Shown: positions 48,498 to 54,973 of the stretch, piece by piece
How the letters are laid out: the number at the start of each line of letters is the position of its first letter
How positions within the stretch are numbered: the stretch's first letter is position 1
From: Planctomycetota bacterium
GTDB taxonomy: Bacteria > Planctomycetota > Planctomycetia > Pirellulales > UBA1268
Direction of reading: 5' to 3'
DNA length: 64,000 nucleotides
NCBI GenBank assembly: GCA_003669585.1
Contig: QWOQ01000008.1
Span: forward strand, 124,001-188,000
Notes under the pieces: generated by a model
The model's database searches: none
Told to the model about the DNA's origin: nothing
Seen by the model: only the letters and a program-made list of their open reading frames with translations
Position numbers and translations under genes: made by a program

Positions 48498-49585
48498 TTT
48501 ACCGGTTCGAGCGGGCCTCGCAATCCTTGATGATTTCTTGCGTGGCGTTGTTTCTTTTGGGATGGCTCGGGTTTGCCGCTGCAGCACTCCTTCGTTTAGA
48601 GGACGGTGTCACAATGACGCACGCGAGCAAGGAGTGGCTTGCGACGCTTGACGCTTCGCAAAAAGAAAAAGCGTTGCTGCCTTATTCCCTTCCACAGCGT
48701 ACCGACTGGCATTTCATTCCGAAGCCACAGCGAAAAGGTCTGCAGTTGCGAGAGATGACTGTCCCACAAAAGACGGCAGCGCGGCGACTCTTACGAACCG
48801 CTGTGTCGCAGATTGGCTTTGACAAATCTGCGCGCATTATGGAACTCGATGAACTTCTTCGCGTTCAAGAAGGAACAAAAGCCAAAAACATCCGCGATCC
48901 GGAGCGGTATTTCTTTACGCTCTTTGGCGAACCTTCCGACAAAACAACATGGTCGCTGAGCGTGGAGGGGCATCATCTTTCGCTCAATTTTGTTATTCGT
49001 GATGGACGAGTTGTCGATAGTACGCCTCAGTTTATGGGAGCCAATCCGGCAATCGTTCACGCACAACTCCCTGGGCTTCCTGCCAAGGGGTTCCGGGTAT
49101 TAGCCAGCGAAGAACTTCTGGGATTTGAACTGCTTGGCATGCTCAGCGACGAGCAGAAAAAAAAGGCGATCATTGCCCCGAAGGCTCCTGATGAGATTCG
49201 TGCTGCAGGTCAGTCACAACCTCCCGATGAACCGCTTGTGGGAATTGCATTTCGCGAACTTGACTCTGCATCGCAGCAAGTGTTGACGCGTCTTATTCAC
49301 ACCTACTGCGACAGCATGATTGAGAGTGTTTCAGCAGAGCGACTGCGTCTGATCGATGAGTCGACGGGGGTTGCTGGTTCACCAGAAACTGCTGGGTGGA
49401 ACAACATTCACTTTGCATGGGCTGGCGCCGAAACTCTTGGCGTTGGTCACTATTACCGGATTGAGGGTTCGACGTTTGTGATTGAATTTTGTAACGTCCA
49501 AAACGATGCCGAGGGCAATCCTGCAAACCACATTCACTGCGTGTGGCGAGATCGCACCGGCGACTTTGACCTGCCGATAAAGTAA
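48494..49585 (+). CDS. DUF3500 family membrane-anchored protein
   Basis: A 363-residue protein with one N-terminal hydrophobic helix (S-L-M-I-S-C-V-A-L-F-L-L-G-W-L-G-F-A-A-A-A-L-L). The body follows DUF3500: D-A-S-Q-K-E-K-A-L-L-P-Y near 53, R-T-D-W-H-F-I-P near 68, R-D-P-E-R-Y-F-F-T-L-F-G near 136, and W-S-L-S-V-E-G-H-H-L-S-L-N-F near 155. C-terminal H-F-A-W-A-G and H-I-H-C-V-W-R-D are also family-typical. Function of the family is unknown. Its start overlaps the LRR gene's stop. It is the last gene before the G+C-richer, remnant-rich section. Confidence 0.78.
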   Translation: MIYRFERASQSLMISCVALFLLGWLGFAAAALLRLEDGVTMTHASKEWLATLDASQKEKALLPYSLPQRTDWHFIPKPQRKGLQLREMTVPQKTAARRLLRTAVSQIGFDKSARIMELDELLRVQEGTKAKNIRDPERYFFTLFGEPSDKTTWSLSVEGHHLSLNFVIRDGRVVDSTPQFMGANPAIVHAQLPGLPAKGFRVLASEELLGFELLGMLSDEQKKKAIIAPKAPDEIRAAGQSQPPDEPLVGIAFRELDSASQQVLTRLIHTYCDSMIESVSAERLRLIDESTGVAGSPETAGWNNIHFAWAGAETLGVGHYYRIEGSTFVIEFCNVQNDAEGNPANHIHCVWRDRTGDFDLPIK

Positions 49586-49911
49586 GCGTTTAGAACATGA
49601 TCTGGTGTCACAGGCGGCGCTCTGTCGTTATTTCAACGCTGAGCAAGGTTCGTTTCGTGACGTCGTGTAAAGCGTCTTGCTCGGAGGGTGCCTGTCCCCT
49701 TTTTTCAACCGGTGTCACTGACAGCTCCGTTTGTGGTCTCGACGATGTGGCCCCACCAACAGATTCGATGTAGGGCTTTATGCATGGAGAGCATTGAGCC
49801 AACCGCTATGGGCACCGACGGCCGAAGAGTTCCCGGGAGTGAGAGACCTCGAAAACCATAACCCAAGACATTGTTTGATGCCTTCCACGGATTGTGAGGC
49901 GTGCCGAATAA

Positions 49912-50190
49912 CGCGGAAAAAAGATACCCCCGGCGGCAGGCGCGAATGCGGCGACGATGGAAGGCGCGGACCTCGTGCCGTTCGCGACCGGCAAGAAATC
50001 CGGCACGCCGCACGACGTGCTCTTCTGGCGCAATCGCACGCGGAGCAACAACTACAGCGCACGCCAGGGCGAGTGGAAGTTCGTCCACTCCACCGAAGGC
50101 TCGCAGCAACCTCTGATTTCATCAGGCGGGACGACCGGAGGCGAAGTGGAGACCACTCTACCCTTTGCGATCATCCAAACAGCCCCATGA
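49912..50190 (+). pseudogene. Sulfatase-like C-terminal fragment
   Basis: A frame open from just after a stop at 49909-49911 to about 50190 shows G-A-D-L-V-P-F-A-T-G-K-K-S-G-T-P-H-D-V-L-F-W-R, then S-A-R-Q-G-E-W-K-F-V-H. This resembles the D-G-x-D-L-x-P-x-L-x-G-K-x-x-x-x-H-x-x-L-x-W-R and R-x-G-x-W-K-L-V tail of arylsulfatases. The N-terminal four fifths, including the active-site Cys/Ser region, is missing, and the end is a different sequence. It marks the start of the disrupted, G+C-rich zone. No promoter or start is identified; I regard it as a dead fragment. Confidence 0.6.
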
Positions 50191-51577
50191 CCGGCTTACC
50201 CGTGGAGAATGGCGGACGGATGATGCCGGTGTTCTTGCCGAGGTCGTTCAGGGGCACTCCCAACACGTGGAGCACGGTGGCGTGGAGGTCCTGCGGTGTC
50301 ACGGGATGGCTCTTCGGAGCGGCACCCGTCTTGTCGGATTCGCCATAGATGGCACCGCCGCGAATCCCGCAGCCGGCCACGATCGCGGAGAAGCACTGGG
50401 GCCAGTGCTGGCGACCGGGTGGCCCCTGCGTCAGGATGATCGGTGTGCGCCCGAATTCGCCCACCGCGACGACTAGGGTGTCATCCAGCATGCCTCGGTC
50501 CTTCAGATCGGTCAGGAGGGCGGAGAGGGCCTGATCCAGTCGGGGCAGGCAAAAGTTCATGCCGTAGGAACCGGTGCCGAATGCGTCGCCCATGCCCATG
50601 TTGCCACCGTGCATGTCCCAACTGGAGCTGGGCGGTCCGCCACCGGCTTCGGACGCGGGACCGACCCATCCATTCACGGTCACAAAGCGGACGCCGGCCT
50701 CCACCATGCGCCGGGCCAGGAGCAGGTTTTGGCCGAGCGGATGCATGCCGTAACGCTCACGGAGAATGAGTGGTTCCTGATTCAAATCAAAGGCCTTGCG
50801 GCCTTCCGGCCGGGTCATCGCGTCGTAGGCCAGTTCGCGGAGTTCGCCCCAGTCTTTGGCCAGCGGATCGGCCCCGAGGCGATTGGATTCGAGGACGTCG
50901 AGCAGTTGGCGCCGCTCCTGTAAACGGGCCGGATCGGCCATGTCGTAAATCTCTGGCAACTTAAATTTCGGCATCGCCGGGTGGTTGTCGGCGGAACCGA
51001 TGAACACCGGCGCGTAGGCGGATCCCAGATAACCTCCGGAGCTAATGTTCGGAGCACAGAAAACCGGCGGCCCGACGCACTTGATGAGCCAGGCGTTCGA
51101 GATGAGGTTGCGATCATTGGCGAGATTCTTGGCCACCACCGATCCGATATAGGGCATGGAGTCGGGCTCGCCTTCCCTGACTCGCTCAACCACATGCCCG
51201 CTGAGCAGGTTGTGCATGGCGTCGAAATGGTTGGCGATCGAGGCCGGATGCGTCATCGAGCGAATCAGGCAGAATTGATCCGTCACCTTCGCGAGCAGCG
51301 GGTGGAGTTCGCTCAACTGCATGCCCGGCACCTTGGTGCTGATCGCTTTGTAAGGCCCGCGGACCTCGGACGGCGCGTCCGGCTTCAGATCCCAAGTATC
51401 CAGATGACTCGGGCCACCGCACAGGAGTAGAAAAATGCAGCACTTCTTCGAAGCAACGGCCTTGCCCGAGGGGTCGAACTTATCCTTCCCGAGGACCAAT
51501 CCGGGGACCGCAAGGTTAAGCATGCCGACGCCGCCGGCTTGTAGAACGCGGCGACGGGAAGTCTTGGGGAGTTTCAT
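50171..51577 (-). CDS. DUF1501 protein with altered metal motif
   Basis: A 468-residue DUF1501 protein. ATG 51577 follows AGGAATTG on the minus strand; the open frame upstream is repeat DNA, not leader. The leader is T-S-R-R-R-V-L-Q-A-G-G-V-G-M-L (Tat). Landmarks: C-G-G-P-S-H-L-D-T-W-D-L-K-P near 63 and E-F-G-R-T-P at 374-379. The following motif, G-R-D-H in the other copies, is G-R-Q-H-W-P here, with Gln for Asp. It has no PSD1 partner. The promoter region is occupied by a 214-bp repeat starting 70 bases upstream. G+C and codon use match the right-hand section rather than the first 49 kb. Confidence 0.88.
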   Translation of the reverse strand: MKLPKTSRRRVLQAGGVGMLNLAVPGLVLGKDKFDPSGKAVASKKCCIFLLLCGGPSHLDTWDLKPDAPSEVRGPYKAISTKVPGMQLSELHPLLAKVTDQFCLIRSMTHPASIANHFDAMHNLLSGHVVERVREGEPDSMPYIGSVVAKNLANDRNLISNAWLIKCVGPPVFCAPNISSGGYLGSAYAPVFIGSADNHPAMPKFKLPEIYDMADPARLQERRQLLDVLESNRLGADPLAKDWGELRELAYDAMTRPEGRKAFDLNQEPLILRERYGMHPLGQNLLLARRMVEAGVRFVTVNGWVGPASEAGGGPPSSSWDMHGGNMGMGDAFGTGSYGMNFCLPRLDQALSALLTDLKDRGMLDDTLVVAVGEFGRTPIILTQGPPGRQHWPQCFSAIVAGCGIRGGAIYGESDKTGAAPKSHPVTPQDLHATVLHVLGVPLNDLGKNTGIIRPPFSTGKPVMGLFG

Positions 51578-51646
51578 AGACAATTCCTGCTGGAGATAGA
51601 CTAAGGTCTTGGCAAAGAAAGGAAATATACCCCACACGGTAAAGGA

Positions 51647-51860
51647 TAGCCCGGCCAATGGCACTTCCGCAAGCGGTCTCCCGGCTGCCGAGCGACTCGT
51701 GAGCCTCGGGAGGAGCGGTCCGGGCGCCCGGAGGCGGTTCCCCGAAACGCCACTCACCCCATGCGATGCCGATTTTCTCACCTTGGCGCAGACCGTCTCC
51801 CAGTCCGCCGGTCCCGGGGCTTCGGTGCCTTGCGTCCGACACGGGTCACAAGCTGCGGAT
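51647..51860 (-). repeat. 214-bp direct repeat, copy 1 (IS91-like 3' end)
   Basis: This stretch matches 54261-54474 without gaps; I count 14 differences by eye, mostly in the middle, and the last 75 or so bases are the same. It contains the tail of the transposase frame (stop at 51778-51780 on the minus strand) and 131 non-coding bases beyond it. A short hairpin CCGC-AA-GCGG sits at about 51668-51677, and a degraded larger stem lies at about 51682-51708. Confidence 0.85.
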
Positions 51861-52066
51861 ATTGATCGCAGGCAGCTCGTCTATCCGACGCTTGAATCGT
51901 GTCGCGGTCGTCGTGGGCCTGCACGAGTTCGCCCCAGTTGGTATGCGGGCCTCGGGTGGGAGAGACTGGCGGAGGCTCGAGCGGTTCGCCGAGGCGTGTC
52001 AGGATCTTCCGGATTGGCCCCGGTTCTGAACGCGATCAGCCGGATGTCACCGCCACAGTTTGGGCA
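51778..52066 (-). pseudogene. IS91-family transposase C-terminal remnant
   Basis: On the minus strand from 52066 the DNA reads C-P-N-C-G-G-D-I-R-L-I-A-F, the zinc-ribbon C-P-x-C-G-G tail of IS91/IS801 (Y1-type, rolling-circle) transposases. A single-base shift then moves to the frame I-R-K-I-L-T-R-L-G-E-P-L-E-P-P-P-V-S-P-T, also typical of that tail, ending at a stop at 51778-51780. The catalytic Tyr part and everything upstream are gone. At its upstream edge it abuts an HsdR-like fragment. Call rests on recognised motif; no database search was made. Confidence 0.65.
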
Positions 52067-52134
52067 AGGTCGTTGCGGTCGGTCAGCACCACCAACGTCG
52101 GGTTCTGCATCACCGGATGCCGCACCAAGCGAGT
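52067..52134 (-). pseudogene. HsdR-like scrap (type I restriction subunit)
   Basis: About 22 codons on the minus strand read L-V-R-H-P-V-M-Q-N-P-T-L-V-V-L-T-D-R-N-D-L, closely like the motor region of type I restriction subunits (P-T-x-V-V-L-T-D-R-N-D-L-D-D-Q-L-F). The similarity stops abruptly at the transposase junction near 52066, and an in-frame stop lies just upstream at about 52135-52137. It is a fragment only; no intact hsd gene is present in the window. Confidence 0.5.
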
Positions 52135-52161
52135 TTATTTCTGAGGAGCCTTACTCGTGTC

Positions 52162-54042
52162 TTAGTCCAACTCAAGAAAAAACTCGTCTTTCTCCAAGCT
52201 GCGCTTCACGTCTTCGGCCTTTGACGCGTTGGTCAGCTCGCGGACTGAGGTTTCCTCGGCGGAAATACCTTTGTTGTCGATGAACTGCACGTCATTGGAT
52301 TTCTCAACGAGGACTTTCGGCGTGCCTTTGGGCGCGCTCTCAGCGAGCGGGCCAAACGTGTTGCCGCGAATCACGACATGGGCCGCGCTGGTGATGGTAA
52401 TTGCCGGGCCGACGGGCCAGTTCCACCCAAAGACACTCGGAGTGGTGCCGAAGCCGGAAAACGAGTTGCCTTCGATCACGATCTTCTCGCTATCGTGCGA
52501 GATGTTTTCTGGCGCATCGCTCACGATGGGCTTGGTGCCGTGAACGCCCGAAATCGGTGACGCACCGATGACAATGTTGGGGTGATTGTTATCGGTGAAA
52601 GTGCAGTCGCGCACGTTGAGGTTGCGAATCGACGATCCTTCCTCGAAATACCATTCGGGCGCCGCGGAAATCGCGGGCTGGAAGCTGTTGCTGAAAGTGC
52701 AGCGCTCAATCGTGCAATTGGCGGCTTTCAAGTTGAGGCACTTCGCCCGAAAGATCTGAAACTTGCTGTCACGGATGATGGTTTCCTGCCCCACTGTCGC
52801 CACGTTGATGAGCCGGTCTATGCCGTCGGTCATGGACTCGCGGCTGAAGTTCATGCCGACGCCCGTCCCGACGCGCTCGGTCACGACATCCCGATCCAGA
52901 GCAATAACGAACGTTCCGCCGGTGTTGCTTGTGGCTGTTGTGATGATGGCGTCCGAACGTTTTTTTTTGTGCTGCCAATCCCAGAGTTCCACCCGGTCGC
53001 CCACTCGGTAATCGCTGTTTTTGGCCTGCACGACCAGCGTCCGCTTGTCCCTTTGCTCGATGATTCGCGTGTAATTGGACAAGATATCAATGCCGTCGTC
53101 GTCTATTTTTGAAAAGTCGCACTGATCGAGCAGAAGCTTTCCGCGCAGGCCGCTTACTTGGCCGCCGCCCGCGCAGGAATAGATTCTAGTCGAACCGGGA
53201 GGCACGCCGATCACGAAGCGCCTGAACGTCGTGGTGCCTTCCAGCCCGTTGACGTAAAAGCCCGCGTTGGCCCCGCCGCCCCAGTAATTGATGTCTTCCA
53301 ACGTCGTGTCGCGTAGATTGCTGAGGATGAAAGCGTGGCTGCGACTCTCAGAGTAAATGAAAAACTTTTTGCCGGGCCAGTTCTCGATATTAGGCGGCCC
53401 TTGCAGCTTCCAACTCCACGTGTGCTCACCGGTTTTTACCATTTCAGACGGGTTGGGCCAGTAGCGATCAAGTTGATAGTAGTTCTTCTCCGGGAACACG
53501 AACGGATGCACCTGCGAGCCTTTGAACGTCGGATCGTTTGGTGCGGGATAGCCGGGGTCAATCGACACTTCGCACGTCATGTTTGGGATATCCACACTCG
53601 TAATCGTGCCCTGCGTGTAGCCTAGAGGGTCATGATCGATTGAGATTTTCCGAACACTTACGCTTTTGCTGTCAACGATGCGGAACACCGGCTCATCCAG
53701 ATCGCCCGACACGATGGTCGTGTCGACTTCGCCTTGAAACGTCAACCCGTCAGCACCCGTGATGCGAATGGACTTTTCCGCCCCGATCGCTGTTTTGTAG
53801 CGGCCCGAAGGGAGCGTTACGACGGCGCCCGCGCCCTGCCTCTGTGCCGCGCCAATGGCTGCGTTAATAGCCGCTGTGTCGTCGGTTACGCCGTCGCCTT
53901 TGGCACCAAAGTCTTTGACGTTGATCGGTTTTAACTCGGCTGCCGACACCGGGAAGGAGGCAATAGACAACAGCGTGAGCGCCACCAGCGCGAGGGATGA
54001 AAAAGCAAAAGGTCGGAATGTGTGACTTTTATTATTTTTCAT
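52162..54042 (-). CDS. Secreted right-handed beta-helix (pectate-lyase-like) protein
   Basis: A 626-residue protein. ATG 54042 begins a signal peptide (F-S-S-L-A-L-V-A-L-T-L-L-S-I-A-S-F, ending S-A-A). Then I-N-V-K-D-F-G-A-K-G-D-G-V-T-D-D-T-A-A-I at about 37-57, the standard opening of pectate_lyase_3/GH28-like beta-helix enzymes. Later turns include D-D-D-G-I-D-I-L-S-N-Y and several N-x-x-I-x-x-C-x-F and V-I-R-G-N-T-F coil repeats. It is probably a polysaccharide lyase or glycosidase acting outside the cell; the substrate and catalytic residues are not assignable. It lies between the two 214-bp repeats, with mobile-element debris directly past its stop. Confidence 0.82.
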   Translation of the reverse strand: MKNNKSHTFRPFAFSSLALVALTLLSIASFPVSAAELKPINVKDFGAKGDGVTDDTAAINAAIGAAQRQGAGAVVTLPSGRYKTAIGAEKSIRITGADGLTFQGEVDTTIVSGDLDEPVFRIVDSKSVSVRKISIDHDPLGYTQGTITSVDIPNMTCEVSIDPGYPAPNDPTFKGSQVHPFVFPEKNYYQLDRYWPNPSEMVKTGEHTWSWKLQGPPNIENWPGKKFFIYSESRSHAFILSNLRDTTLEDINYWGGGANAGFYVNGLEGTTTFRRFVIGVPPGSTRIYSCAGGGQVSGLRGKLLLDQCDFSKIDDDGIDILSNYTRIIEQRDKRTLVVQAKNSDYRVGDRVELWDWQHKKKRSDAIITTATSNTGGTFVIALDRDVVTERVGTGVGMNFSRESMTDGIDRLINVATVGQETIIRDSKFQIFRAKCLNLKAANCTIERCTFSNSFQPAISAAPEWYFEEGSSIRNLNVRDCTFTDNNHPNIVIGASPISGVHGTKPIVSDAPENISHDSEKIVIEGNSFSGFGTTPSVFGWNWPVGPAITITSAAHVVIRGNTFGPLAESAPKGTPKVLVEKSNDVQFIDNKGISAEETSVRELTNASKAEDVKRSLEKDEFFLELD

Positions 54043-54089
54043 TGGTCTTGGTCTCGGAGCGTGCGCTTCATGGCTGAATTCGACTGGGT

Positions 54090-54260
54090 TCATTTCTGCG
54101 CAGCCTTGCTCGTGTCCGGGTGCTCCTTGATGAGCGTTTCCGCCTCATTCCGGCGTTTAACGTTTTCGGTCTTTAACGCGATGCGCGTCGCGCTCTTCTT
54201 GCCGGTGTAGATTTCACACATGTCGGCGACCGTAAAGTTGTCGTTGCGCAGGGGAGAGGT
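54090..54260 (-). pseudogene. C-terminal remnant of an unidentified gene
   Basis: On the minus strand from about 54250 the frame reads R-N-D-N-F-T-V-A-D-M-C-E-I-Y-T-G-K-K-S-A and ends in a Lys-rich tail with stop at 54090-54092. It has the look of a real coding tail (codon bias, amphipathic helix), but I do not recognise the family. It is cut on its 5' side exactly where the 214-bp repeat begins (54261). It lies 48 bases ahead of the beta-helix gene and may once have been its operon partner. Confidence 0.45.
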
Positions 54261-54474
54261 TAGCCCGGCCAATGGCACTTCCGCAAGCGGTCTTCCGGCT
54301 GACGAGCGACTCGTCAGCCGCGGGGGGAGCGGCCCGGGCGACCGGAGGCGGTTCCCCGAAACGCCACTCACTCCATGCAGTGGTGATTTTCTTACCTCGG
54401 CGCAGACCGTCTCCCAGTCCGCCGGTCCCGGGGCTTCGGTGCCTTGCGTCCGACACGGGTCACAAGCTGCGGAT
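54261..54474 (-). repeat. 214-bp direct repeat, copy 2 (solo IS91-like 3' end)
   Basis: This is the partner of 51647-51860, same orientation and length. It carries only the last codons of the transposase tail (stop at 54392-54394) plus the 3' non-coding end, with no transposase body behind it. It includes a perfect stem at 54296-54320 (CGGCTGACGAG, loop CGA, CTCGTCAGCCG), which is degraded in copy 1. Confidence 0.85.
54296..54320. other. Perfect 11-bp hairpin inside repeat copy 2
   Basis: CGGCTGACGAG and CTCGTCAGCCG are exact reverse complements with a 3-base loop. In an IS91-type 3' end such a stem would be expected near the replication origin (oriIS). There is no T-run after it on either strand, so a terminator is less likely. 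Confidence 0.6.
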
Positions 54475-54475
54475 G

Positions 54476-54507
54476 TGACCCGCCCCACTTAAACAGCACC
54501 ACTTTCA
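54476..54507 (+). repeat. About 32-bp motif, copy A
   Basis: TGACC followed by a C-rich stretch and the 20-mer CTTAAACAGCACCACTTTCA (54488-54507). The same motif, with the 20-mer unchanged and one extra base in the C-rich part, occurs at 61313-61345 in the same orientation. It begins one base past the end of the 214-bp repeat copy 2 (54474), with a single G between them. Confidence 0.75.
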
Positions 54508-54520
54508 GAGAGAGAATCTC

Positions 54521-54576
54521 CTATGCTCCTATGCTCGTATGCTCGTATGCTCGTACGCTCGTACGCTCGTACGCTC
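54521..54576 (+). repeat. 8-bp tandem repeat, seven units
   Basis: Seven consecutive 8-base units, each ending in GCTC, drift from CTATGCTC (two) to GTATGCTC (two) to GTACGCTC (three). Step-like change of the unit suggests expansion by slippage. It lies 14 bases after motif copy A. Confidence 0.9.
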
Positions 54577-54667
54577 GAAAATACTCCACCGAAACCTACG
54601 CGGGTCGCATGGTACGAAAGATGTTCGCGGCGCAAGTTAAGCGGAGGGCACGCTGGCAATTTCTGGG

Positions 54668-54964
54668 ATGCTTATCACTCTTGCTTTGCGCGGCGTGATC
54701 CGCGAAGACTTTTGGCGGGTTCCCTTCGGCACGGTTACGGCAGCTTCCGCGGCTGCCTGTGTTGTCTATGCCGTCGCCACGCACTCGGCGGAGGCGGTGG
54801 CGGCCGTGGGCTGGTTTGCCATCATCAGCGGGATCGCAGCAGCCACGCGGCGGCCGATCGACGCGATCTTCGCCCATGATGGTGCATCCGGAAGTAGGCA
54901 GCCTGTCGATCGCGATACCGCGCCGTCGGCGGTGCAAAAGCGCGAACGGCATCGTACTTGCTGG
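54668..54964 (+). other. Possible hydrophobic coding fragment
   Basis: A plus-strand frame from ATG 54668 contains about 75 hydrophobic residues (A-A-C-V-V-Y-A-V-A-T-H-S-A-E-A-V-A-A-V-G-W-F-A-I-I-S-G-I) that could form two membrane helices, then runs into the antisense of the ABC transporter gene without a clear end. It may be a membrane-protein fragment or chance. No ribosome site or family is recognised. Confidence 0.2.
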
Positions 54965-54973
54965 CCACACGCA

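Noticed and set aside
54296..54320. Hairpin considered as a rho-independent terminator
   Set aside because: No T-run follows on either strand and it lies inside a mobile-element repeat.
54521..54576. Considered as a CRISPR array
   Set aside because: Units are 8 bp with no spacers and no cas genes nearby; it is a simple tandem repeat.
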